From NCBI RefSeq assembly GCF_011045025.1, contig NZ_JAAKZX010000031.1, positions 1-61,749 on the forward strand: DNA of 61,749 nt, given 5' to 3'. This stretch comes from Streptomyces ureilyticus (lineage in GTDB: Bacteria; Actinomycetota; Actinomycetes; Streptomycetales; Streptomycetaceae). Under the pieces are notes generated by a model. It did no database searches. It was not told the DNA's origin and saw only the letters and a program-made list of their open reading frames with translations. Shown in pieces: positions 33,193 to 44,649 of this stretch; the first letter of the stretch is position 1; every line of letters begins with the position of its first letter. The position numbers and the translations under genes are program-made.

Positions 33193-34236
33193 CTACCTGA
33201 CCACGACCTTCGGCTGCTGCTGAGTAATGCAGTGGATGCCGCCACCGCCCGCGAAGATCGGCCGCGCGTCCACCAGTGTCACCGTCCGCTGCGGGAACAG
33301 CCGGCGGAAGACGCCGGCCGCGGTCTCGTCCCGGGGGTCGTCGAAGCCGCATAGGACGACGCCGCCGTTGCAGAGATAGTGGTTGATGTAGGAGTAGTCG
33401 GCCCAGTGGCCGTCGGCCTCCAGGACGGTCGGGGCGGGTACCTCGACGACCTCCAGGCGGCGGCCGTGCGCGTCGGTCTGCGCCTTCAGCAGGCCGACGA
33501 CCTCCTGCGTCACCTCGTGGTCGGGGTGGGCCGGGTCCGGCTGCACATGGGCCACGACCACACCGGGCCGGGCGAACGCGGCGACGATGTCCACATGGCC
33601 GAGGGTGCCGAAGCCGTCGTAGTCGCCGGTGAGGCCGCGCGGCAGCCAGATCGCCTTGCGGGTGCCGAGGTGGGCGTGGATCTCGGCCTCCACCTGCTCG
33701 CGGGTCCAGTGCAGGTTGCGTTCCGGCCCGAGCTGGACCGTCTCCGTCAGCAGGACCGTGCCCTCGCCGTCGACGTGGATGGCACCGCCTTCGTTGACGA
33801 GTTCCGAGGTGTACGTCTTCGCCGACCCCGCAAGGTCGGAGACGTACTCGGCGATCTTCGCGTCGTGCTCCCAGCGCGCCCACTCCTGGGCACCCCAGCC
33901 GTTGAACGTCCAGTCGACGGCGGCGAGTTCACCGGCGTCGTCGGTGAGGAACGTGGGCCCGATGTCGCGCATCCAGGCGTCGTCGAGGTCCCGCTCGACC
34001 GTGTCGATGCCGTGCCCGAGCAGAGCGCGCGCCTCGGCCGACTGTCCGGGGCCGCACACCACCGTCACCGGCTCGAAGCGGCGCACCGCGCGGGCGACCG
34101 AGGCCCAGGCGACGCGCGCGGCGGCGAGGCCCTCGGGGTCGTCGAAGGTCGGGTTCGGGCCCGGCCACGCCATCCAGGTGCGCTCGTGCGGGGCCCACTC
34201 GGCGGGCATGCGGAAGCCGTCGGCGGCAGCAGACAT
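33193..34236 (-). CDS. aguA: Agmatine deiminase
   Basis: This 347-residue protein is of the agmatine deiminase family, which turns agmatine into N-carbamoylputrescine and ammonia. It shows WAPHERTWMAWPG, DAWMRDIGPTF, NEGGAIHVDGEGT, GHVDIVAAF and the C-terminal catalytic motif GGGGIHCITQQ with Cys336. The start is 17 bp after the ureC-like stop. No agmatinase or N-carbamoylputrescine amidohydrolase gene is nearby. That leaves the neighbouring urease-like enzyme as a candidate for the next step. Confidence 0.95.
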   Translation of the reverse strand: MSAAADGFRMPAEWAPHERTWMAWPGPNPTFDDPEGLAAARVAWASVARAVRRFEPVTVVCGPGQSAEARALLGHGIDTVERDLDDAWMRDIGPTFLTDDAGELAAVDWTFNGWGAQEWARWEHDAKIAEYVSDLAGSAKTYTSELVNEGGAIHVDGEGTVLLTETVQLGPERNLHWTREQVEAEIHAHLGTRKAIWLPRGLTGDYDGFGTLGHVDIVAAFARPGVVVAHVQPDPAHPDHEVTQEVVGLLKAQTDAHGRRLEVVEVPAPTVLEADGHWADYSYINHYLCNGGVVLCGFDDPRDETAAGVFRRLFPQRTVTLVDARPIFAGGGGIHCITQQQPKVVVR

Positions 34237-34253
34237 GAAGCGTCCTTACGTCC

Positions 34254-35959
<1,706 letters not shown>

Positions 35960-35963
<4 letters not shown>

Positions 35964-36664
35964 CGCTCGACCTCCTGATCAGGTGTTTCCGGTACGCCGA
36001 GGTAGCCGCAGGCGGCGGCGCGGCGCAGTGCCTCCTCGCGGGCGCCGGGCGCGTCCAATGCCCCGTCGACCAGGCCGGCGAACCCGATGGCGATCCGGTC
36101 GCCCCCGATGGGCACCAGTCCGACCTCAAGGCTCTCCCCCGGCCCGAACCGCAGGGACGACCCGGCGGGTACGGCGAGCCGCATCCCGTAGGCCCTCTCC
36201 CGTGCGAAGTCGAGCCGCGGGTTGGCCTCGAAGAAGTGGAAGTGGGAGGTGACGGAGACCGGCACGGTGGCGGTGTTGCTGACCGTCAGCCGTACGACTG
36301 CCTGGGGCTCGGCATGCTCGGGTCCCGGCAGCAGCGCGCCCGGAGCCCGCTCACCGAGACTCCCGCCGATCGGGTCGCTCACGACCGCGAGCCGCGAACC
36401 GTCGTCGAAGACCGCCTCGACTTGCACCTCGGTGACGACGTCCGCGACACCCGGCAGCACGTCGTCCGGGCCGAGCACGGATCTGGCGCGCTCGACGGCC
36501 TCCGCGAGCCGGGCACCGTCGCGGGCGGCCTCGCAGACGGTGTCCGCGATCAGCGCGGTCGCCTCCGGCACGTTGAGCCGCAGTCCGCGGGCGCGGCGGG
36601 CGCGGGCCAGCTCGGCGGCTCCGAAGAGCAGCAGCCGGTCACGCTCCGTGGGAGTCAGCCTCAT
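35960..36664 (-). CDS. ureAB: Fused urease gamma-beta subunit
   Basis: This 234-residue protein joins UreA (residues 1-100: MRLTPTERDRLLLFGAAELARARRARGL, LNVPEATALIAD, VLPGVADVVTEVQVEA) to UreB (from ~105: GGSLGERAPGALL, TSHFHFFEANPRLDF, AYGMRLAVPAGSSLRFGPGE, VGLVPIGG). Gamma-beta fusions occur in several ureases. ATG at 36664 follows AGAGGTG. It is the first gene of the five-gene operon, directly after two dyad operators. Confidence 0.93.
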
Positions 36665-36693
36665 GCCGCGGGCACCTCTTCGCTTCCCTCGAA

Positions 36694-36710
36694 TTAGAGC
36701 ATCACTCTAA
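36694..36710. promoter_or_regulatory. Operator 1 of the urease-like operon
   Basis: TTAGAG-CATCA-CTCTAA, a perfect 17-bp dyad 30 bp upstream of the ureAB start. Probable site of the operon-encoded TetR. Confidence 0.65.
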
Positions 36711-36762
36711 AGAGAGAACGCCTTAGGCGAAAGGGGTGGACTGGGACTGAAACGATCCACAC

Positions 36763-36780
36763 ATAGAACGTCACTCTAAT
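36763..36780. promoter_or_regulatory. Operator 2 of the urease-like operon
   Basis: ATAGAA-CGTCA-CTCTAAT repeats operator 1 with two changes in the left arm. The two centres are 69 bp apart. Confidence 0.55.
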
Positions 36781-36888
36781 CTTCGGTACACCTCAGGCGG
36801 CCGGTCAAGGGAAACCCGCATACCCATGGAACAGCGCGGAGTCGACACCGTCCCCGGCGAATCGGTCACCTCGATACGACGCAGACCC

Positions 36889-37746
36889 TCAGCCGAGAAA
36901 GCGCGTGGCATGGCGGACGGCGGCGATGGCGTGCCGGTCGTCGGTGGCACGGGTGGCGACGGCGATCTCCACGGGCGGTCCGTCGAGCGGGACGAACCGG
37001 ACGTCCGGGTGTGGGTAGAAGCGACTGGCGGCCTCGGCGTGCAGGGCTATACGGCCGGTCGTCGCCACGGCTGACGGTATGGCGGCGGGGTGGCGCAGGG
37101 CGCCACGGCTGTGGGACCCGTCGGCGGCGGGGCCGGACCATGCTTCGAGCGCGGGATGGGCGAGGGCGGTGGGCAGCCACGGGCTGTCACTGACGTCGGC
37201 CTCGGTCAGCCGGTCGGCGTCGGCGAAAGGGGAGCGGGCGGGGACGACCACGACCCGGGGCATGGTCAGGGCGTGCTCGAAGACGAGTCCGTCGACGGGG
37301 CCGACGTACTGGACGATGCCCACGTCGACCCGGTGGCTGCGGACCGCTTCGTACTGGTCGGCCAGGTCCAGTTCGGCGTAGGAGAAGGCGATGGCGGGAT
37401 CGTGTCCGTGCACCGCCGCTGTCAGGTCCCTCCAGCGTTCGGCGAGTCCGAATCCCAGGACGCCCAGCGTAAGAAGGTTTCCGTCGGCGGTGCGGCGGCG
37501 GTTTCGTCCGGTGAGGGAGTCCACGGTGTCGAGCAGAGTCCGGGCCTCGGCGATCAGCCGCTCTCCCTCAGGGGTGAGGGTCACCCGGCGGCTGGTGCGT
37601 TCGAAGAGCTGGGTGCCCAGTTCCCGCTCCAGTCGCTGGATGTGGCGGCCGAAGGGCTGGGGGCTGATGTAGTGCCGCTGCGCGGCCCTGCCGAAGTGCA
37701 GTTCCTCCGCCAGTGTCACCGCGTAGCGGAGCGCCCGGATGTCCAT
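36889..37746 (-). CDS. LysR-family regulator
   Basis: This 285-residue protein has a LysR HTH (MDIRALRYAVTLAEELHFGRAAQRHYISPQPFGRHIQRLERELGTQLFERTSR) and a substrate-binding domain of normal length. It is divergent from the amidohydrolase gene across 200 bp, which makes that gene its likely target. The inducer is unknown. The 3' end faces the ureAB promoter region. Confidence 0.93.
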   Translation of the reverse strand: MDIRALRYAVTLAEELHFGRAAQRHYISPQPFGRHIQRLERELGTQLFERTSRRVTLTPEGERLIAEARTLLDTVDSLTGRNRRRTADGNLLTLGVLGFGLAERWRDLTAAVHGHDPAIAFSYAELDLADQYEAVRSHRVDVGIVQYVGPVDGLVFEHALTMPRVVVVPARSPFADADRLTEADVSDSPWLPTALAHPALEAWSGPAADGSHSRGALRHPAAIPSAVATTGRIALHAEAASRFYPHPDVRFVPLDGPPVEIAVATRATDDRHAIAAVRHATRFLG

Positions 37747-37947
37747 CCCTGTGCCTCCGTGCCTCCCGCTGAGTACCGCCCGTACAGCCGGTGCTTCCGT
37801 CTACGTCAGAGGAGGTCGAGCCGTCAACACCTCGGTCACGGCCGGTTCACAACCATTTCGGCTGATGATCCCCGGCTTCCTCCTCTGGTGAGGTGAGTCC
37901 ACGGGAGGCACCGCCTCTGTGGCTCGGATGACGAAGGGGTCATCATC

Positions 37948-39393
37948 ATGGCTCGGCATCGCGTTGTGCTGCGCGGCGGCACCGTCCTCACCATGGATCC
38001 GCACCTGGGAAACCTGCCCCGAGGTGACGTGCTGATCGAGGACGGTGTGATCGCCGCGGTGGCACCGGCCCTCTCCGTCGAGGACGCGGAGACGGTGGAC
38101 GTCACGGGACACATCGTGGCACCCGGCATGATCGACACCCACCGGCACACCTGGCAGACGCAGCTGCGCGCCCTGTGCGCCGACTGGACCCTGGCGGACT
38201 ACCTGTTCGGCATCCGGCTCGGCGTCTCACCGGCCTACCTCGCCGAGGACGTCCACCTGGGCAATCACCTCGGCGCCCTTGACGCCCTGAATTCCGGCGT
38301 CACCACGATCCTGGACTTCTCGCACTGCAACAACACACCCGAGCACGCCGACGCCGCGATCACCGGGCTGCGGGACGCGGGAATCCGCGCGGTGTTCGGC
38401 TACGGCTTCTTCGAGTCGAACCCGCTCCAGCCGCCGCACTTCACCGACCACGCCTTGCGCCTCGCGGACTTCCGGCGCGTCGCCGACACCCACTTCCCGA
38501 ACCGGGACGCACTGCTGACCCTCGGGGTGGCGCTCACCGAGTACGGCACGCTGCCGTTCGACACCACCCGCGCCGAGATCGCCGCCGCCCGCGAGCTGGA
38601 CGCGCTGATCGTCACGCACACCGGCTGCGTGTGGTCACTGCCGAGCGGCGTGCGCGAATTCGCCGCGGCGGGCCTGCTCGGACCGGACCAGGTCCACGTG
38701 CACTGCAACACCCTCACCGACGAGGAGTGGCGCCTGCTGGCCGACCACGGCGCCAAGCTGTCGATCTCGGTGGAGACCGAACTCAACATGGGCATGGGCC
38801 GCCCCGCCTTCGCCGCCGCCCGCCGGCACGGCATCAAACCGACCCTGTCCAGCGACATCGTCTCCCTCAACACCGGCGACCTGTTCACCCAGACCCGCAT
38901 GGGCCTGGCCTTCCAACGCTGGGCCGACACCGAGAACCTCAACCTCACCGGCGGGGACCCCACCACGGTGACCATCACCGCGCAGGAGGCACTGGCCTGG
39001 ACCACCGTCAACGCGGCCGAGGCGATAGGACTCGATCACCGCATCGGCAGCCTCACCCCCGGCAAGCAGGCCGACATCATCGTGACCGGCGGGCCCGGCA
39101 TGGCCCAGCACCCGCACCTCGACCCGGCCGGCACCCTCGTCTTCCAGACCACCCCCGCCGACGTCCGCCACGTCCTGATCGCCGGCCGCTTCGTCAAGCG
39201 CGACGGCCGGCTCACCGGAACAGATCTTCCGGCCCTGCTCGCACGGGCGGACGCCTCAGCCGAAACCGTCCTCGGTCGGCTCGCCGACGCCGGGCGCCCC
39301 CTGCCCGGCACCCCGCCGGAAGGCTGGGGCCTCATAGCCCGCATGTCGTCAGAACTCCAGGCGACCCCGGAACCCCAGCAGCCCGGAAAGTGA
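37948..39393 (+). CDS. Amidohydrolase-superfamily deaminase-like enzyme
   Basis: This 481-residue protein is of the metal-dependent TRZ/ATZ-type amidohydrolase group. It shows VLRGGTVLTMDP, the metal motif MIDTHRHTWQTQ, VHVHCNTLTDEEW, the Asp ligand in TLSSDIVSLNTG and the end AIGLDHRIGSLTPGKQADIIV. The arrangement resembles 8-oxoguanine/cytosine or S-adenosylhomocysteine-type deaminases, but the first HxH is HRH and the substrate is unclear. A purine-rich GACGAAGGGG lies 10-20 bp upstream of the ATG. The FAH fragment follows 2 bp after the stop. Control by the divergent LysR is likely. Confidence 0.88.
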   Translation: MARHRVVLRGGTVLTMDPHLGNLPRGDVLIEDGVIAAVAPALSVEDAETVDVTGHIVAPGMIDTHRHTWQTQLRALCADWTLADYLFGIRLGVSPAYLAEDVHLGNHLGALDALNSGVTTILDFSHCNNTPEHADAAITGLRDAGIRAVFGYGFFESNPLQPPHFTDHALRLADFRRVADTHFPNRDALLTLGVALTEYGTLPFDTTRAEIAAARELDALIVTHTGCVWSLPSGVREFAAAGLLGPDQVHVHCNTLTDEEWRLLADHGAKLSISVETELNMGMGRPAFAAARRHGIKPTLSSDIVSLNTGDLFTQTRMGLAFQRWADTENLNLTGGDPTTVTITAQEALAWTTVNAAEAIGLDHRIGSLTPGKQADIIVTGGPGMAQHPHLDPAGTLVFQTTPADVRHVLIAGRFVKRDGRLTGTDLPALLARADASAETVLGRLADAGRPLPGTPPEGWGLIARMSSELQATPEPQQPGK

Positions 39394-39395
39394 TC

Positions 39396-39794
39396 ATGCG
39401 CTTCGTCACCTACACCGAAAGCGACGGCGACCGCGTCGGCGTACTCGACGCCGACGATCTTGTCCACGCGCTCCCACCCGGTATCCGTCTCATCGACCTG
39501 CTCGACGACCCGCAGCGATTGCACAACGCCGCAGGCAGCGCGCTGCGCGATCCCCGTACCGTGCACCCCTACGCCTCGCTCAGGCTGCGGGCGCCGATTC
39601 CCCAGCCGCCGACCGTGCGGGACTTCATGACCTTCGAGAGCCATGTCGAGGGCGTGGCCAGACTGGGCGGACCGGAGGCAGGCCCGCCCGAGCAGTGGTA
39701 CGAGGCTCCGGCCTTCTACTTCACCAACCCCTACGCCATCCACGGCCCGCAGGACGACGTGCGCATCCCACCGGGCTGCACGCGCTTCGACTTC
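39396..39794 (+). pseudogene. Fumarylacetoacetate hydrolase-family protein, N-terminal fragment
   Basis: The frame starts MRFVTYTESDGDRVGVLDADDLV and carries the FAH family lead-in (VRDFMTFESHVEGVA, YFTNPYAIHGP, RIPPGCTRFDF). It departs from the family right where the metal-binding ELE motif should follow. After about 39795 this frame runs through low-complexity Thr/Pro sequence to a stop at 40040. The C-terminal catalytic domain (~150 residues) is missing, probably by deletion. It would have been coupled to the amidohydrolase gene (2 bp gap). Confidence 0.75.
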
Positions 39795-40122
39795 GCATCG
39801 TCCTCAACCTGCACCGGGCCTACGCCGACACCACCGGCCGCCCCTTCGACCTGCCCCAGGCATTCACCGACGCGATCACCTGCAACTCAGGCCCCCTGCA
39901 CACCCGGGTCTGACCGGCGTCGGCCTACCTCACGCCTCATTGGAAGTTCGCAGAACTCCCAGGTGGGCATGACGGCATCATCTCCGCCCCAGGCCCAGTT
40001 GCCGCACTGCTCGAGTCCCTTGTTGCCTGAGCGTGCCTGAGCCGGATTCGGCCGGCCGGCGGCGGTGGCCGGCGATGCCTGGTGCGTCACCCATGCTCGA
40101 CGCCGGCGGGCCGAAACGCAGG
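39795..40122. other. Remnant after the FAH break, then intergenic DNA
   Basis: In the next frame 39 codons ending at 39913 (LNLHRAYADTTGRPFDLPQ...PLHTRV) have coding-like composition and may be the tail of another, unidentified gene joined by the deletion. From 39914 to 40122 I see no gene. Confidence 0.45.
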
Positions 40123-41598
40123 TCAGGCTTGGGCACCAGAGCTGGGAGTCCTGGTCACAGAGGGTGTCTGGTGCCGACTCGCGACTGCCGTGAACGACTC
40201 TCCACGGGCGCCGCGGCCGACGCGGACGAGCGCCAGGTAGACGACCGAGGTGACCACCATGCCGGGAATCCAGGACAGGTCGGCGTTGGAGAAGTGTCGC
40301 GCGATGGGTCCGACGTACCACGCGTTGCTCATGGCCGGAACGCCGGACACCACGCCGACCACGAAGGCAATGAGGACCTTGAGGTTGACCCCGTTGTGGG
40401 TCCATGTGCCCGGGTCGCTCCAGTACTTTCCGCTGCGGATGTACATGCCGGGGACGTCGTACTCTCCGTGCTGGACGAGGTAGAAGTCCACGAGGTTCAC
40501 CGCACCCCAGGGAATGAGCAGCAGGAGCAGGAACGACAGGAACGCCGTCAGGTTGCCGGTGAAGTCCTGTGAGGCCGTGACGGCCAGGCCGAGACCGATG
40601 ACGAGGGTCGGCAGCATCATCGCTGCACGGGTCCTGAACGAGTTCGAGATCTTGACGAAGGTCGACAGGCCCGTGATCAGGTTCAGCATCCCGCCGTAGA
40701 GGTTGAGCATGTTCGTCACAGCCAGGCCCAGCGCGGTCACCACCAAGACGACAGTCGCCAGAGCGCCACCGCCGAGCGCGGCACTGGCGCTCTGGAAGAG
40801 ATCCGCGGCGGCGAAGTTGGCCGCGAGCAGCACACCGACGACGCAGCAGAAGGTGGACGACAGGAACACCCCGGCCGCCGTCCACCAGAAAACCGCCCGG
40901 CCTGACGCGTCGTGCGGCAGGTAGCGAGAGTAGTCCGAGACGGCCGTGGCGTAGGTGAGTGCGAACGTCACGGCGACTCCGGTGCCGGCGAGGAACGACG
41001 CGAGCGACACCGGACCGGACGTCACCGCCACGCCATCCCCTCGGACGATGGTGTAGCCGCTGACGACGATCAGGCTGATGGTGAGCGGCCACGTCGCGTA
41101 GCGAGCGACGGCGTGGATGGCTCGGTTTCCCATCAGTGCGGGGAGCACGCTCAGCGCGGCGATCAGACAAATGGCCAGGGGCAGCGGGATCCGGCCGCCC
41201 GTGGCCACCTTGAGGGCGATGCCGCCCGCGAGCGAGACCGAGACCGTGAACCCGACGTACATGACGGACCCCACGACGACGGGCACCAGGGCACCGAGGT
41301 AACCGAACTGGCCGCGGCTCTGGATCAGTTGGGGAATCCCCAGCCTGGCGCCCTGGATCGAGTGCAGGGCCATGAGGACGGTCCCGACCAGGTTGCCGAT
41401 GACGGCGGCGAGCAGCGCCAGCGCGATGTTGCGGCAGACCGAGTAGATGATCGCGCCGAAGATGGCGTTGCCGACGTTGAGGTTGGAGGCGAACCACACG
41501 TGAAAGAGGTCGCGGGGGCGGCCTCTTCGGTGGGATTCGGGCACCGGATCGACGTGGTGCAGTTCGATCCCGGCTTCAGTGGCGGGTGTTCCTGTCAT
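40123..41598 (-). CDS. NCS1-family nucleobase/cation permease
   Basis: This 491-residue, 12-helix protein has NCS1 features: HVWFASNLNVGNAIFGAI, QLIQSRGQFGYLGALVPVV, TYATAVSDYSRYLP and LIPWGAVNLVDFYLVQHGEYD. NCS1 carriers import cytosine, purines, hydantoins, thiamine precursors or related small N-heterocycles with a cation. ATG at 41598 follows AAAGGAATGAGAG and lies 15 bp after the fusion-enzyme stop. It is the last gene of the SDR-amidase-fusion-permease operon and probably imports its substrate. Confidence 0.92.
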   Translation of the reverse strand: MTGTPATEAGIELHHVDPVPESHRRGRPRDLFHVWFASNLNVGNAIFGAIIYSVCRNIALALLAAVIGNLVGTVLMALHSIQGARLGIPQLIQSRGQFGYLGALVPVVVGSVMYVGFTVSVSLAGGIALKVATGGRIPLPLAICLIAALSVLPALMGNRAIHAVARYATWPLTISLIVVSGYTIVRGDGVAVTSGPVSLASFLAGTGVAVTFALTYATAVSDYSRYLPHDASGRAVFWWTAAGVFLSSTFCCVVGVLLAANFAAADLFQSASAALGGGALATVVLVVTALGLAVTNMLNLYGGMLNLITGLSTFVKISNSFRTRAAMMLPTLVIGLGLAVTASQDFTGNLTAFLSFLLLLLIPWGAVNLVDFYLVQHGEYDVPGMYIRSGKYWSDPGTWTHNGVNLKVLIAFVVGVVSGVPAMSNAWYVGPIARHFSNADLSWIPGMVVTSVVYLALVRVGRGARGESFTAVASRHQTPSVTRTPSSGAQA

Positions 41599-41613
41599 GG
41601 GCTCTCATTCCTT

Positions 41614-44600
41614 TCACCGGCAACCTTGCGTGGTCGTGGGATGCCGGTGAACCGATCGGGTCATGGCCATGCGGGACTGCGCCCGCTCCTCGAGCACTCG
41701 GGTGAACTGAGCGAGGAAGTAGTCGGCTGCCGCGTTGTCGAAGCAGAGGGGTGGCTTGATCTTCAGGACGTTGAGCTCGACTCCGGTGGGTTGGATGACG
41801 ACACCGAGTTCGAACATGCGTTCGCAGATCTGGGTCGCGGCGGCGGGTGCCGGCTTCTTGTCAGCGCCCGGTTCGACGATGTCGACACCGCGGTAGAGGC
41901 CCTCCCCGTAGACGGCGCCGATCTCGGGGAAGCGTGCGGCCAGGGCGTTGAGCTCTGCGCCGAGGTGCGTACCGACCGTGCGCGCGTTCTCCGGCAGGCG
42001 TTCGTCACGGAGGACGTCGAGGACTGCCGTACCGACCCGGCACGAGACCGGGCCGCCGCCGGTGGAGGAGAAGAACCCGGCTCGTCGGCCGAACCCCGCC
42101 GCGATCTCGGGTCGGCACGCGACGACACCGATGGGATGTCCGTTGCCGGTCGCCTTCGCCGCGACGACGATGTCGGGGGTGGCGCCCTGGCCTTCGAACG
42201 CCCAGAAGGCCGACCCGGTCCGCCCCATCCCGACCTGGATCTCGTCGGCGATGCACACCCCGCCCGCCTCGCGAACGGCGGCGTAGGCGCCGGCCAGGTA
42301 TCCCGGCGGCGGAACGATTCCCCCCTGGCTGCCGAGCAAGGGCTCGACCACGAACGCGGCCACGCCACCGCCCGGGCCGGCTTCGGCGCAGGCTCGCCTC
42401 ACGGACTCCAGATACGGCTCCACCCTCGCCCCGTGCCGTCCCCGGTACGGGTCAGGCGTCTCGGCGACGTGGACGTGTTCGTCGAGCTCCTCGCGCCAAC
42501 GCGGGCGGTCATGGGGAAGCGTGTCCAACGCGAACACGTCCGAGGTCCAGCCGTGGTAGGCGCCTTCGATGACGACCACTGAGCGACGCCCGGTGTAGAC
42601 CCGGGCCAGTTGGACGGCGAGATCGACGGCCTCGCTGCCCGAGTTCACGAAGAAGAAGGTGTGCAGTTCCTCGGGCAGGGTGTCGGCGAGCCGTTCCGCG
42701 TACTCACCCATGGCGTCGTACAGGAAGCGGGAGTTGGTGTTGAGCAACGCCATCTGCCGAGCCGCCGCCGCGGTGAGGGCGGGGTGGGAGTGCCCGACGA
42801 CGGCGACGTTGTTGATCAGGTCGAGGTACCGTCGGCCCGCGCTGTCGTAGAGCCAGTGCCGCCAGCCCCGGACCATCTGCACGGGAGTCTCGTAGTACGT
42901 CGACTGGGCGCCGGCCACGTACTTCGCCCGGCGCTCATGCACGCGTTCGACCGCCTTTCCGCGCTCCGCCCTGGTGGGCGTCCCGACGAGCGGTGACGGG
43001 TCCGCACAGAGCGTCAGGAGGGCCGCACGGTCCCGGACCCGGCCGTAGCCCGGCAGGTCGGGTGAGAGCCCGAGCTGCACGTGGACGTGGGAAGGCAGCG
43101 GACCGGCCGACGGTGCGACCAGCGCGACCTCGGCACCACGGCGCACGGTGTGCCCGACGGGGAAGTGCGAGGCCACTCCGGCGAACCGGACGAAGAACGT
43201 GGTGGTGTCGACGCGGCTCTGCAACACGACGGCGTGACCATCTACCCGGACCACCGTGGCGTCGAGTGGGGCGAAAACCGCGGTGCCGGCTGGGACGAAC
43301 AGGTCAGCACCCAGGTGCAGTGTGGCGGGCGCCTGGTCGGTGAGGTCGGGCTCACCGAGGCGGATCTCGTCGAAGCGCCCGACGGCCACCTCCGCGTCGG
43401 ATCCGAGCTGGGGGAAGGCCTCGCCATCCATCCAGTTGCCCGCCGAGAACAGCTCCGACTCGACGCTCAGATCGACCGGCCGGAGCGGACCGAACTCCTG
43501 GTAGCGGAGGATCGGGCTCGGCGACTGCCGGGCGACGAGATCGGCCAGGTCGGTCTCCGGTGCGCCGAAACCGCAGGCCTGGCGCACCACCGCTGTGGCG
43601 AGCGCCGGGTCGATCTCCACCACGGCCCCCAACGCCCGCCAGTCTTCGGCGGCGACCTTGGCCGCCCCCTCGTCATCCGGATCCTGGTGCGACGCGATGG
43701 TCTGGAGCGCCGCGCAGAGCGCGGCACGCGCGCGGACCAGCGTCCAGACCGCGTCCACCTCGGCCTCACCCTCGGCCAACGGCAGCCGATCGAGGTATCC
43801 GGCGAGGACGGGCAGCGCCGCCCCCAGTGGGTCCTCAGGGGCACGTGCGATGGCGGCCAGCATCGGCGTAGCGACCTCGTTGGCCCGCCACGTCCACACC
43901 AGGTCCCCGAAGTCGATGATCCCGGTCGGGACGAACCCTCCATCGGCATCGAAGTCACCGACCACGTTGTACTCGTGGATGTCGGTGTGCACGACCTGTT
44001 CCGGCAGTCGCCCGGCGGTCCCGCCGCCGACGAGCTCGGCCACCGGAGCGAGTGCCCGATCGATGAGCGCGTTCTCCGCGCCGGTGAAGTGATCGGTGAG
44101 CCCGGACACGGTCTGGACCGCGTGGCGCGGATCCCACGAAGAGTGGCGGTGCAGCCCGGGGTGGTCGAACCCGGCGAGTGCGGTGACCGATCTCGCGGCC
44201 AGTCGGCCAAGGCCGCGCAGCGCCGTCGGCGAGAGGTGCGCGACGGAGCCCAGCGGTGCACCCGGAACCCAGTCCAGCAGCCGCACGCGGAGCCCGGTGC
44301 GGTCGACGAGGTCATGGTCCTGCAGCGTCGGGATGGCTTCCGGCGCCACGAGGCCCGGATCCCGGGACCGGAAGTGACGGACCGCCAAGTGTTCGGCGTG
44401 GACTGCCTCCGCACCGCCCTCGGCCAGGGTCGCCTTCAGGACGTATCGGCGCCCGTCACTGTCGTCTTCGACCAGCAAGACCTGGTCCTGGGTGCTCCCC
44501 AGGTCGGTGAGCCGACCGGTGATTCCCCATTCCTCACGCAGGAGGCGGGTCGCGTCCTGCTCCGACAGCATCGGGCCGGTGAAGGGTGCGGCGGAGGCGG

Positions 44601-44649
44601 CCACGTCCACCACGCCTTCGTCGGTGAACGACCGTTGCGCCTCAGCCAT
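41614..44649 (-). CDS. Trifunctional fusion: APH-type kinase, M23-like domain, class III aminotransferase (copy 2)
   Basis: This 1011-residue paralogue of the protein at 28378 has the same order: APH kinase (~25-340; VHTDIHEYN and GIIDFGD), M23-like domain (~440-540) and class III aminotransferase (~580-985; FVNSGSEAVDLAVQLA, IADEIQVGMGR, VAAKATGNGHPIGVV). Unlike copy 1, its M23-like part keeps HLGAD (HxxxD) and HVHVQL (HxH), the usual zinc ligands. ATG at 44649 overlaps the amidase stop by 8 bp, so the two are coupled. By analogy with hydroxylysine kinase plus phospho-lyase, it may phosphorylate and deaminate an amino alcohol freed by the amidase. Confidence 0.88.
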   Translation of the reverse strand: MAEAQRSFTDEGVVDVAASAAPFTGPMLSEQDATRLLREEWGITGRLTDLGSTQDQVLLVEDDSDGRRYVLKATLAEGGAEAVHAEHLAVRHFRSRDPGLVAPEAIPTLQDHDLVDRTGLRVRLLDWVPGAPLGSVAHLSPTALRGLGRLAARSVTALAGFDHPGLHRHSSWDPRHAVQTVSGLTDHFTGAENALIDRALAPVAELVGGGTAGRLPEQVVHTDIHEYNVVGDFDADGGFVPTGIIDFGDLVWTWRANEVATPMLAAIARAPEDPLGAALPVLAGYLDRLPLAEGEAEVDAVWTLVRARAALCAALQTIASHQDPDDEGAAKVAAEDWRALGAVVEIDPALATAVVRQACGFGAPETDLADLVARQSPSPILRYQEFGPLRPVDLSVESELFSAGNWMDGEAFPQLGSDAEVAVGRFDEIRLGEPDLTDQAPATLHLGADLFVPAGTAVFAPLDATVVRVDGHAVVLQSRVDTTTFFVRFAGVASHFPVGHTVRRGAEVALVAPSAGPLPSHVHVQLGLSPDLPGYGRVRDRAALLTLCADPSPLVGTPTRAERGKAVERVHERRAKYVAGAQSTYYETPVQMVRGWRHWLYDSAGRRYLDLINNVAVVGHSHPALTAAAARQMALLNTNSRFLYDAMGEYAERLADTLPEELHTFFFVNSGSEAVDLAVQLARVYTGRRSVVVIEGAYHGWTSDVFALDTLPHDRPRWREELDEHVHVAETPDPYRGRHGARVEPYLESVRRACAEAGPGGGVAAFVVEPLLGSQGGIVPPPGYLAGAYAAVREAGGVCIADEIQVGMGRTGSAFWAFEGQGATPDIVVAAKATGNGHPIGVVACRPEIAAGFGRRAGFFSSTGGGPVSCRVGTAVLDVLRDERLPENARTVGTHLGAELNALAARFPEIGAVYGEGLYRGVDIVEPGADKKPAPAAATQICERMFELGVVIQPTGVELNVLKIKPPLCFDNAAADYFLAQFTRVLEERAQSRMAMTRSVHRHPTTTQGCR

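Noticed and set aside
36826..37074. 82-codon frame antisense to the LysR gene end
   Set aside because: It starts at an ATG in the intergenic region but most of it is the complement of LysR codons, with no RBS.
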